From Sesamum alatum (lineage: Eukaryota; Streptophyta; Magnoliopsida; Lamiales; Pedaliaceae), in NCBI GenBank assembly GCA_034509735.1, contig JACGWO010000003.1:7068001-7132000 (forward strand): a DNA stretch of 64,000 nt, written 5' to 3'. The notes beneath the pieces were generated by a model. That model searched no databases, was not told where the DNA came from, and saw only the letters and a program-made list of their open reading frames with translations. Below are positions 1-9,412 of the stretch, piece after piece; positions within the stretch are counted from its first letter, which is position 1; every line of letters starts with the position of its first letter. Position numbers and translations under genes: made by a program.

Positions 1-305
1 AGCTACATCCAAGGGTTGGATGTAATACCTAGCATTGCTAAGCCTGTAATTATCTTTTATGATAACAACGGGGCGATAGCGCTAGCAAAGGAACCGAGAT
101 CTCATCACGATCCAAGCATATTCTTAGACGCTACCATCTACTTAGAGAGATGGATAGCAGAAGTGACGTTCGGTTGGACCGAGTCAGCTCCGCAGAAAAC
201 ATAGCAGATCCACTTGCTAAGCCCATGTCGCAAGTTGCCCACACTCACCATCTGAATAAGAGGTTTGAGGTCAATGGGTGATTGGCTTTAGGTCAAGTGG
301 GAGAT
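1..305 (+). pseudogene. 3' end of a Copia pol gene (RNase H C-terminus), cut by the window edge
   Basis: The translation from 16 (GAIALAKEPRSH, then a region ending at the stop near 204) matches the last part of the Copia RNase H domain seen again at 5940-6160 and 48240-48440 in this window. The usual stop, a short non-coding tail and a polypurine stretch (AAGTGGGAGA, about 294-304) follow, and the LTR starts right after. The element therefore begins left of the window and its 3' LTR is the one at 306. The histidine-rich stretch and conserved order support RNase H. The copy is probably inactive because its relatives here carry many stops. Confidence 0.8.
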
Positions 306-1365
306 TGTTGAAATAGGTGACCAGAAAGCCAATAGGTTTGGCAATTGGTAACCTATCCGACAACTTGATATGAATGTAATATTATTATGTGATGAATAAG
401 ATGAGTATTCGTCACCAATGGTACCTTCTTTGTTGCGCTCATCTTACATTTGTTAAAATGGTGTTTAACTTATATCGCAACAAAGCCCACAGACCATGGA
501 TAACAACTCGTGCAGTTGGACCACGCATTGGATGGTGGTCATGAAACCAACTAATTAAGAGTTGGGTCTGAAACGTTCCAAGTCGAGGACCTCGAGACAG
601 GGCATCGAGAGTCCTATTGAGACTTGCATCAAGAGTCGTGTTCATTGGATGAGTGCCGTGTTTCATCGGCGACAGACGTGGGACGCCTACACGGTCTTGA
701 TAGGTTGGTCGACTGGGGTCGAGCCGACTAGACTGACTCACGGGGATCATCATATGGAAGCCTTGGAGGCTTGGTCAGTATGATTGGATTCCCCGGTTCC
801 GATAGTACGGGAGTAATCCTCAGACTTGAGGAATCATGGCAGTCACGTGCACAGGACGGCTGTATCTTGGATCTGGCGAGAGGTGATCATTCTGTAAGAT
901 GATCATTATAAGCCTTGTGCAGTGCAGTCGGAATGTGTAGCGAGGACAGTGGATTCCAAGAAGAGGATCCGTCCCCTGTCAGTATGTGACAGAGGTATCT
1001 CCTATGCACTCGGAGACACGTTCATGCTGTTTGAAGCTGTGGCTAGTGGTTGGTCGAACAGGGAATGGTTTCTTGTGTCGACGCAATGAAGCATACGTGG
1101 TCTCGAGTATTAAGCATAGATGCCTAGTCAAGGATGGGAACCGACGCCCAATTCCATACCCTAAACTAAGGCCGGGAGACGATAGACAGAAGGATCGTAC
1201 CCGTACGGAATCGGCGCCTAAATGTTCACGCCAATTCACCTAGTCTCTAGTGCCATGGACCGTTGCTAGACGGCCACCCATGGTAACGGGCTCTTGTGGG
1301 ACACAGGCCTAAGTCTAGCTGAGGGTGAACCTAAAGGGTCACACACAAATCACCGAGGAGGTTGA

Positions 1366-1614
1366 GAGATCGACTTGGAGTCGATCTCGAAGGATAAAAT
1401 AAGTAATTGGATCACTTAAGGGAAAGTCCATTGGATGGACGGGCCGATATTGTATCGGGCTTTCATTTAATCGGTAAATTGGATTTTCGATTAAATATGG
1501 AAAGTTGAGATGTTGAGACGTTGGATCTTTTAATTGGATTAAAAGATCAACGGGAATAATTTAAGTGGACATTAAATTGGATTTAATATTGGGTTCGTCG
1601 TAATTGGATTACGA
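1366..1614 (+). repeat. Array of eight consecutive short hairpins in the U3 region of LTR A1
   Basis: Read directly: 1366-1388 (10-bp arms, loop TGG), 1400-1418 (8 bp with one mismatch, TGG), 1426-1440 (6 bp, TGG), 1444-1458 (6 bp, TTG), 1465-1496 (about 13 bp with a bulge, TGG), 1524-1548 (11-bp perfect arms, TGG), 1571-1587 (7 bp, TGG), 1598-1614 (7 bp, TGG). Each stem sequence is different, but the loop and the closing T-A pair recur. The array lies upstream of the LTR TATA box. I know of no named element of this kind, and the function is unknown. Confidence 0.8.
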
Positions 1615-1942
1615 TAAAACCCGGTCCGTTGAATTATACCCGAGAGATGAAATAATTCCTAATTTGGAATGGGAAGAAGTTGGACTTCTTTCCTTAATTA
1701 AACATGGCCGACACGCTCCCTTGGAGGAAGCAAAATCAGCCATGTTTCATGATAGGTGGTATGTTGACTTATCTCTTTTGGAAAGACACAAATCAACTCC
1801 AATCAAGCTCTTCCCTTTTTGTATGATTTGATCATACCATAAATTTTGGTAGGCTTGATTGAAGAATTGATGGTGATTGATTGGAATGAATCTAGACATC
1901 CTTGGATGAACCTAGACACATTCCAATAATCACATTAATTAT

Positions 1943-1952
1943 GTATATATAT
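1943..1952 (+). promoter_or_regulatory. TATA-like element of LTR A1
   Basis: This is a TATATATA stretch in the LTR, followed about 80-100 bases later by a long pyrimidine-rich leader (CTCTCTC runs near 2030-2060), the usual layout of a plant LTR core promoter. The same arrangement is seen in LTR A2. The start site itself is inferred. Confidence 0.45.
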
Positions 1953-2529
1953 TAGAATATACAACAACAAGCATAAGTGATTCATTATTCATCTTTTTCT
2001 AGGAAAAAGAGAAGACAAAAAATCCTCTCCTCTCTCTCAATTTTCGTGCTCCCTCTCTCTCTTACACTTGTATTCTTCACTTGATTTTGAATCAAGAAGA
2101 AGAACAAAGTAAGTTTAAGAGAACACTAATTCATAGTGTTCTTCTCTTAAACCGATTCCTTCCTAAACCCGTTCTTTTCTAGCAAGAAGAACGTGTGTTT
2201 CTTCCGGTGTGGTGTGGATCACCTTTGGAGAATCCATACGTTTGGATTTCGTGAGCATTGCGGAGAAGGAACAACGCAAGTAGCCGGGAGCATACGCTAA
2301 ACAATCAAAGGTAACGGTTTATTACGCTTTGATTGATTTCATTTATATATCTTTGCCCTATGTGCTTAATATATGTTTTAATATTTACACATCCTACATC
2401 GAACGCCCGGTTGAGCACCCAAGGGTACACCCCTTTGGATTCGCGTATTTTGAATTTGATTTAAATTTACGCAATTTCTCGCATTTCTCGCTTCCGCTCG
2501 CGCTCCCGGGCGGATCCGCTTGTCCTTCA

Positions 2530-2720
2530 AGCGGGGCATGGAGATTACGCTTGTGGATCCCAAGTCCACTAGGAACTGGTTTCCCAAAACTCCGCTTGAG
2601 AGTGGCGGACTTTCGTATAAATAGTGGGAGGGTTAAAGACTAAAAGACCAAGTTTTCAACTTGAACAATAATATTACCATCATCTGCTAATTTCTGCTGT
2701 ACATTTTCATTAATGTAGAT
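2530..2720 (+). other. Copia leader remnant fused directly to the LTR end
   Basis: The LTR end at 2529 joins without a primer-binding site to a leader segment (AGCGGGGCATGG onward). That segment matches the family-B leader at about 11149-11332 and the inverted leader at 63367-63570. About 2 kb of leader, including the primer-binding site, is therefore missing. Such an element could not prime reverse transcription by the normal route. Confidence 0.7.
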
Positions 2721-3545
2721 ATGTCTAAGAACCCATTAACTATAATTCTCGAGACTAACAAATTCAACGGAATGAACTACTCGGACTGGCTTAGAAACCT
2801 GAGGATTGTTCTCGGTTTCAAGAACCAAGGCTACATCTTCGACGAGCTGCCACCGAGCGACTTACCGGAGGGGTCCACGCCTGAAGAACGTTTGACGTTC
2901 GAGAAATGGCATGAGGACAACCGAAAAGTACGCAGTATCATACTGGCTTCGATGTCTAATGACATCCAGAAACAGTATGAGACGCAGGACAACGTCTCCG
3001 CCATAATGCTCCCCATGAACGAAGTTTATGCGGTTCCGGATAGGCATATTAGATATGCCGTCACAAAAGCATTCTTTGGCAGCTAGCTTGCTGAAGGAGC
3101 GTCTGTACCTAAAGGAGAAACTCGAGGACCTTAAAGCTGGGCTTAACAGTGACACGTACATTGACGTGATCCTCCAGTCGATTCCTCCATCCTATAGCCC
3201 GTTTGTTGTAAACTACAACATGAACGAACTTGAGAAGTCTATTCATGAGTTGATCAACATGCTAGTCCAATACGAGGCAACGACCCACAAGTCGGCACTG
3301 GCGGTATTGATAGGAGAGGCTTCGACCTCCAAGGCGAATGGCAAGAGGGCCAGACGCTTGAAGAGGAAGAAGGGCAAAGGGAAGACTGTTGCAACCCCTG
3401 CTCGCGCTCCGGGCGTCCCTGCTGCTCCGGTTGGACCGAGCAAAGGGAAAGGGAAGGCCCATGGTTCTCAGTGGTCCAAAGCAAATGATGTCTACATGCA
3501 TTGCCAAGGGAAAGAGCATTAGAAGAGGGAGTGCCCACAACTCCT
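2721..3545 (+). pseudogene. Copia gag remnant (copy A1)
   Basis: It starts MSKNPLTIILETNKFNG, the usual start of plant Copia gag (the UBN2/gag-polypeptide family), with WLRNLRIVL shortly after. The frame breaks near 3086 and resumes in another frame at about 3028-3522 with the lysine-rich nucleocapsid part. A zinc-knuckle-like end (CQGKEH, then KRECP) is interrupted by a stop and lacks its first cysteine. Gag normally forms the virus-like particle. This copy cannot, because of the frameshift and stops. Confidence 0.85.
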
Positions 3546-4640
3546 CTCCAACTAGGTATGTTTGTGTTCGACGGTATAATTGGATTATGACCTCGAAACA
3601 CAAATGAAAACGTGATGATCGTAATAACGCACAGATATGACTTGCGAGGTTAGGTCATATCTCTAAAGATAGGATAAGAAGGTTGGTGGACTCAAAGAGT
3701 CTAGAAATAGACAATTTGGACAACTTACCGACCTGCGAATCCTGTCTGAAGGGAAAGATGACCAAGAAACCCTTTGTTGGACAAAGCGTGCTAGCCAGTG
3801 GTCTGTTGGATTTGATCCATACGGATGTCTGTAGCCCATTAAATACTCAGGCTAAAGGTGGGTACTCGTACTTCATAACCTTTATCGATAATCACTCATG
3901 GTATGGTTATGTTTACCTGATGAGGTACAAGTCTGAAGCCTTTGCAAGGTTTAAGGAATACAGACTTGAAGTAGAGAACCAAACCGGTCGAAGGATCAAA
4001 GGCCCTCGGTCGGACCAAGGTGCACAGTATTTAAGTGGAGAGTTTACTAATTATCTAAAAGAGAATGGGATTCTCTCTCAATGGACCCCTCCTGGAACAC
4101 CACAACTTAATGGTGTGTCTGAAAGCAGGAATCGGACCTTGTTGGACATGGTCCGATCCATGATGAGTTTTACCGAACTCCCCTTTTCCTTCTGGGGATA
4201 CGCTCTTGAGACGGCGGCCAAAGTTTTGAACTTGGCGCCATCTAAAAAGGTATCCTAGACGCCATATGAGATATGGCATGGCAAGCCTGCCTCCTACAAA
4301 TACTTGAAAGTGTGGGGTTGCCCCGCATATGTCAAGAGATTAGTGAGAGATAAACTGGACTCAAGGTCTAGTTTATGCAGGTTCATCGGCTATCCGTAAG
4401 AAAGTGCGGGGTATTAATTCTATGATCCCTCCGAGCAAAAGGTTTTTGTCTCGCGAAACGCAGTGTTCTTAGAAAAGGATTTTCCATTGGATAGTCGACG
4501 CGATGAGGTACTCCTTGAGGAATCAAGTGAGGTACCCATAAGGCGATAGTGACATCTAAGCCAGTAGTTCCACTGATATTGTTCCAGTCCCCCGTAGGTC
4601 GGCCAGAGTATCCCATGCACCTGATAGGTATGGATTTCTG
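3546..4640 (+). pseudogene. Copia GAG-pre-integrase and integrase remnant (copy A1)
   Basis: Protease is essentially missing: the sequence goes from the gag end straight into a pre-integrase part (LGHISKDRIRRL region near 3650). The integrase core follows at 3683-4258, with CESCLKGKMTKKPF, the first acidic residue in LIHTDVC, and WTPPGTPQLNGVSE. A stop ends this block at 4258, and the same protein continues to about 4640 through further stops. The family inserts cDNA into the host genome; this copy is dead. Confidence 0.85.
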
Positions 4641-6211
4641 GGCCTGACCGGTCAGTTGGATAATGATCCAAAGATGTACGGAGAAGCGATGTCGGACATC
4701 GATTCGGACAAGTGGCTTGAGGCCATGAAATCCGAGATGGACTCGATGGGTACAAACAAGGTTGGGACCCTAGTAGACCCACCCAAATGGGTAAAACCCG
4801 TAGGGTGTAAATGGGTCTACAAACGTAAGCTTGGAGCTAACGGGGAGGTTACAACCTTCAAAGCCAGGCTTGTGGCGAAAGGTTACACTCAATGACCCGG
4901 GGTCGATTTTGAGGAAACCTACTCGCCCGTAGCAATGGCCAAGTCCATTCGGATACTGCTTGCCATAGCAGCATGGTATGACTATGAAATATGGCAGATG
5001 GACGTGAAAAACGGCCTTCCTCAACGGTTTCGTAGAGGAAGAGATCTATATGGATCAGCCGGAAGGTTTCACAACAGTTGGAGAAGAGCAGAAGGTCTGC
5101 CGTCTCCAAAGGTCCATCTATGGCCTCAAACAAGCTTCCCAAAGCTGGAACATACGTTTTGATGAAGTCATACGGGGATATGATTTCATCAAGAACGAGT
5201 CCGGTCCTTGTGTATACAAGAAGATCAGTGGGAGCTCAGTTGCGTTTCTGGTGCTTTACGTGGATGACATCTTGCTCATTGGGAATGATGCTAAGATGTT
5301 GGGAACCACTAAAGCTTGATTGTCAACGCAATTCTCCATGAAGGATATGGGCGAGGCATCCTACATCCTTGGCATTAAGATCTACAGGGATAGATCTAAA
5401 AGGATGTTAGGAATGGCCCAATACTCATATATTGAGAAAGTCTTGAAGAGATTCAAGATGGAGAACTCAAAACGAAGATCCCTTCCTATAAGGCATGGAA
5501 TTAAGTTATCCAAGAGGCAGTCTCCTAAGACTGATGAGGAGCTTAAACGGATGTTGGACATCTCCTATGCTTCAGCCGTAGGCAGCATACAGTATGTTGT
5601 TCAGTGTACTAGACCTGATGTGGCTTTCGCTTTGAGCGTAACAAGTCGATATCAGTCGTGTGCCGGGGAGGCACACTGGAGTACAGTCAAGACTGTCCCG
5701 AAGTACCTGAAAAAGACTAAGGACATATTCTTGAACTACGGCGGTAGAGAGTTGATACTGGAAGGCTATAGCGACGCTAGCTTCCAAAGGGATGACGATG
5801 ATGCCAAGTCTTAGTCTGGTTTTGTATTTGGGCTAAATGGTGACGTGGTTGCTTGAAAGGGTTCCAAGCAGGCTACCACGACGGACTCCACCATAGAGTC
5901 TGAATATATAGCGAGTTTGGATGCTGCTAAGGATAGTTTGGTTGATGAGCTACATCTAAGGGTTCGGTGTAGTACCTAGCACTGCTAAGCCTGCAGTTAT
6001 CTTCTACGATAATAGCGGGGCGACAGTGCTAGAAAAGGAACCGAGATCTCATCATGATCCAAACATATTCTTAGATGCAACCGTCTGCTTAGAGAGATGG
6101 ATAGCAGGAGTGACGTTCGGTTGGACCGAGTCAGCTCCGCAGAAAACATAGCAGATCCACTTCCTAAGCCCATGTCGCAAGTTTCCCATACTCACCATCT
6201 GGAAAAGAGAT
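4641..6211 (+). pseudogene. Copia reverse transcriptase and RNase H remnant (copy A1)
   Basis: RT blocks are easy to read: WLEAMKSEMDSM, CKWVYKRKLG, KARLVAKGYTQ (then a stop at about 4895), the YSPVAMAKSIRILLAI block, SIYGLKQASQSWN, and the catalytic LYVDDILLIGND at about 5258. After further stops (5319, 5812) the RNase H domain continues (ELILEGYSDASF, then STIESEYIA) to the end near 6160. There are at least five in-frame stops or shifts. The polypurine tract and partial 3' LTR follow. Confidence 0.88.
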
Positions 6212-6252
6212 TCGAGGTCAATGGGTGATTGACTTTAGGTCAAGTGGGAGAT

Positions 6253-6432
6253 TGTTAGAATAGGTGACCAGAAAGCCAATAGGTTTGGCAATTTGTAATC
6301 TATTATACAACTTGATGCAAATGTAATATTATTATGTGATGAATAAAATGAGTATTTGTCACTTCTGGTACTTACTTTGTTACACTCATTTCACATTTGT
6401 TAAAACGGTTTAACTTATATCGAAACAAAGCC
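6253..6432 (+). repeat. Truncated 3' LTR of Copia A1
   Basis: It begins TGTTAGAATAGGTGACC after AAGTGGGAGAT and follows LTR A1 for about 180 bases, then stops where LINE sequence starts (near CCAGATGG). About 2 kb of the LTR is missing. The breakpoint shares only one to three bases with the continuation. Confidence 0.8.
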
Positions 6433-6795
6433 AGATGGTTTCAACGCTCTTTTCTATCAAAAGTGTTGGGAGATCATTCAACATGATGTCTCTAAGCGTT
6501 TTAGGATTTTTTTCAGGGGACCCCTAGGGCAGTAAGTTTCACAACCACCTCACTAGTTTTGATACCAAAGGTTAAAAATCCTCAAAGTGGAGAGAGTTTC
6601 ATCCTATCAATTTGTGCAACTCCACCAATAAGACCATGTCGAAGCTGCTAAATGATAGGCTTAAGGATATACTTCCAAGCTTGATTGTTCTGAATCATAG
6701 TTGTTTTATCCCCCAACTTGAGATAGAGGATAATATTCTCGTAGCCCAAGAAATAATGCATTCTATCGCAGCAAATAAAAAATATTGGAATGCGG
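6433..6795 (+). pseudogene. LINE (L1-type) reverse transcriptase, left half, split by an insertion
   Basis: The translated blocks FNALFYQKCWEII, SLVLIPKV and SKLLNDRLKDILP, and then DNILVAQEIMHSI, are the standard N-terminal RT blocks of plant L1 LINEs. Reading needs frame changes, so it is decayed. The homology stops at 6795, where a complete LTR element begins, and resumes at 16697 with LKLDMVEAYDRV, the next block of the same protein. The 5' end of the LINE (ORF1, endonuclease) is absent. Confidence 0.85.
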
Positions 6796-7846
6796 TGTTA
6801 GAATAGGTGACCAGAAAGTCAATGGTGTTGGCTGTTCTGAGAACCATTCGTCAATCTGTGAACAAGTAATATTATGTTAATGAATGTAGTAAGGATTCAT
6901 AGGCATGAGTTTGTTGTACTTACTGCTTGCATCGTTACGATGTCACAACAAACGCCCACAGACTGAAATAACATTTCGGGAAATTGGAACTACGCTCGGA
7001 GGTAGGTTCATGAAATCAATTTCGCCGAATCAGTCTGAAATACTCCAAGTCAAAGGAATCTCGAGACAGGGCATCGAGAATCCATTTGAGACTTGCACTA
7101 AGCATCTGCTGTCGTGTTTCATCGACGGGTGATGAGGATCGTCTAAGCAGTGTTAGTGGGTCGGCCTGCTGGGAGCGGCCGACTGAGGTGACTCGCGGGA
7201 ATCGTCATATGGAAGCCACTCGGGCTTGGTCGGTATGACTCGTATTCCCGGTTCCGATAGTACGGGATTAGTCCTCGGACTTGAGGATCACGGCAGTCGC
7301 CTACATACTAAGGCTGTATCTTGGATCTGGTGAAATTTGACCGATTATATCACATGGTCATCATAAGCCTCGTCCAGTGCAGTCGGAGTATGTAAGAACG
7401 GTGAATTCCAAGATAGGATCTGTCCCCTGTCAAAGGATATGACAGCAAGATCTCCTATGCGCTCGGAGATGGTTTAGACTCACAAAGTCTATGGCCATAG
7501 CACTTGATGTAGTGGGAAAGGATTTCCTACGTCGAGTTAAACCTATCTCGAGCATTATGCATAGTTGCCTAGTCAACGATGGGAACTGACCCCTAGACTA
7601 AAGGCCGGGAGACAGGAGATAGTAGGACCGTACCCGTACGTATCGAGCGTCGGTAGGACCGCACATGCGTATAACTCGGAGCCTAAATGTTCACACCATA
7701 AATTCACCTAGTCTCTAGTGCCATGGGCCGTTGCTAGATGGCCACCCATGGTAACGGACTACTTTGGTTATGAAATAATAAGAAGTAGGTTCAAGTCTAG
7801 CTGAAAGGTGAACCTAAAGAGTCACACCCGCTACACCAAATGAAAG

Positions 7847-8411
7847 GGAATTAATTTGGAATTAATTCCGGGAGAAGGTTTAATTTAATAGAATTAAATT
7901 ATACTTCTTTGAGATTCAAGCCTCGATGAATTATTTGGAATAATCGGGCTTGAGTTCATAAATTAGATTTATGAATTTTATAAAGCATGGGCTTTCCTTT
8001 TAATTAGATTAAAAGGGTGAATTAATTAGTGGGCTTGGTATATTAAATAGGATTTAATATAAAGTCCATGGGACTATTTAATTTAGAATTAAATAATCCC
8101 ATTCTATGGAATTAATTAATGGGCTTGGTATATTAAATAGGATTTAATATAAAGTCCATGGGACTATTTAATTTAGAATTAAATAAGTCCTTTCCATTAA
8201 TTAATTAATGGGCTTAGAATATTAAATATGATTTAATATAAAGTCCATGGGAATATTTAATTTAGAATTAAATAGGCCCATTCCATAAAGCCCATCAAAA
8301 TGGATGGACAAGATTTGATCTAGAGAATGATGAGATGAATGGCCATGATTAATTTGACTTAATCAAAGCCTAATTTGACTAGGATTTGACTAGGTCAAAA
8401 TCCTAGTCAAA
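7847..8411 (+). repeat. Array of short hairpins in the U3 region of the family B LTR
   Basis: Hairpins read directly: 7847-7869 (10-bp arms, loop TGG), 7881-7901 (9 bp, AGA), 7930-7944 (6 bp, TGG, inside a longer imperfect stem 7917-7953), 7955-7975 (9 bp, TAG), 7996-8016 (9 bp, TAG), 8039-8061 (10 bp, AGG), 8063-8075 (5 bp, ATG), 8075-8095 (9 bp, TAG). The last three recur in the next two tandem units. The final one, 8374-8411, has about 17 bp with one bulge and loop TAG. The array lies just upstream of the TATA box. Confidence 0.8.
8018..8283 (+). repeat. Three tandem units of about 90 bp inside the family B LTR
   Basis: A unit beginning AATTAATTARTGGGCTTGG recurs at about 8018, 8108 and 8195. 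Each unit holds two hairpins (ATTAAAT arms around AGG, and TTTAATT arms around TAG) separated by AGTCCATGGGACT. The same three units are present in the 3' LTR (from about 15685) and, more diverged, in 46820-47080. Confidence 0.8.
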
Positions 8412-8458
8412 GTGTGTCTCTTTGGAAGAGTTTGAGAAGGAATAGGAATTCCATCTTC

Positions 8459-8466
8459 TATAAATA
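8459..8466 (+). promoter_or_regulatory. TATA box of family B LTR (TATAAATA)
   Basis: A clean TATAAATA is followed by an AC/CT-rich initiator and leader (CTCATCTCTCATCTCTC). The same box is at 16125-16132 and 47265-47272 in the other B LTRs. It fits transcription start 25-35 bases downstream, which would place the hairpin array in U3. Confidence 0.65.
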
Positions 8467-9012
8467 CTTAAAAAACACACACTCACACCTACTATTCTCT
8501 ACAACTCTCATCTCTCATCTCTCTCAATATTTTCGTCCACCCTCTTTCTTCTCTCCAAGGATTATACTTTGTTCTTCTTGATTTATTCAAGTTAAGAACA
8601 TAAGAGACATTGATTGCGTTAATTCATAGCGTGTATCGATGTCTCTTCTCCCCAAATAATTTCTTGCTAGCACAAGGGTCTTTTGCTTTCCGGTGGAGCG
8701 AGTGAGATGATTTAGAGGGTCTCTTCTTGAGATCTTGGTGCAAAACGGGGAACAATGCATGTAGCCGAACGAAGACAAAACTACAACCGGGTAGGTTCTG
8801 TAATTATGGTTTTCGTTTCTAATTCTATGGCCTCCATGTTGTGTTTTATTGAACATGAGATACACCGAACGCCCGGGAGAATCAAGGGCACACCTCTTGA
8901 TTCGTTATGATTTAAATTCCATTTAATTATGTTTTGTAATTTTTATTACGCACTATTTTGCGCTTCCGCAATACGCGTTAATCTCCCGGGCCGATCCACA
9001 TATTTCTTTCAG

Positions 9013-9024
9013 TGGTATCAGAGC
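9013..9024 (+). promoter_or_regulatory. Primer-binding site (initiator Met tRNA type)
   Basis: TGGTATCAGAGC lies one base after the LTR end. It is the standard plant Copia primer site, complementary to the 3' end of initiator methionine tRNA, and it primes minus-strand cDNA synthesis. It marks the true end of the 5' LTR. Confidence 0.9.
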
Positions 9025-9285
9025 CCGGTTCGGTGTATAGGCCTAGAATTCTATGTGCTATGTGCGTTTAAGCATGATAAACGTGTTTTAATTTACGTTT
9101 ATAGCATGTTTATCGTAGATATTTATTGGCGTTTAATTTTGCATGGGATTTTGGATCTTGGTTTTCTTGAATATGTATATACATGTTCTAGGGTTTAATT
9201 TATCTTGTGGTTCAGAAAAATTGCATGAAAAGTCGAAAAGGAGTGAAAAACGGCCAACCGGCAGCAGCAGCACGCTGGCCGCGCG

Positions 9286-9412
9286 CACAGGGGCGTGGCC
9301 GCGCGCGCAGGCATGGGCGCCTGCGCGCGTGCGCGCGTGCGCGCGCGCACAAGCGCTAGGCGGAGGCGCGGCCGTCTGTGCTGGGCGCGCGCGCGCGCGC
9401 GCGCTTGGCCAG
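9286..9412 (+). repeat. GC-rich alternating purine-pyrimidine tract
   Basis: Long runs of alternating G and C (GCGCGCGC with GTGCGCGC variants), especially 9301-9350 and 9386-9406, sit in otherwise AT-rich DNA. Such tracts are known to favour left-handed Z-DNA. It lies in the leader of the retrotransposon. Confidence 0.7.

Larger units (their letters stand above)
306..2529 (+). repeat. Long terminal repeat of Copia family A (copy A1)
   Basis: It starts with TGTTGAAATAGG directly after a polypurine tract and ends with CTTCA. The same sequence, diverged, is found at 48535-50738, and its first 180 bases recur at 6253-6432. The length is about 2.2 kb, long for Copia. A TATA-like stretch lies at 1943-1952, followed by a CT-rich leader. 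The part before it (1366-1614) holds a run of short hairpins (see separate entry). It appears to be shared between the upstream element (3' LTR) and the downstream gag-pol remnant (5' LTR). Confidence 0.85.
6796..9011 (+). repeat. 5' LTR of family B copy 1
   Basis: It runs from TGTTAGAATAGG to TTTCTTTCA (2216 bp). From the 5' end it holds about 1 kb without obvious structure, a hairpin array at 7847-8411, which includes three roughly 90-bp tandem units, a TATAAATA box at 8459-8466 with a CT-rich leader, and a GC-rich end with CTCCCGGG. The first few bases match family A LTRs, and so does the general plan, which shows that B derives from an A-like Copia. Confidence 0.92.

Noticed and set aside
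562..1243. Frames of 73-104 codons on both strands in LTR A1
   Set aside because: They are shared by all LTR copies with different breaks, and lack any known domain or codon constraint.
8018..8283. Repeat-spacer pattern as a CRISPR array
   Set aside because: The units are LTR tandem repeats with hairpins, present in every copy of the same retrotransposon, and this is a plant nuclear genome.
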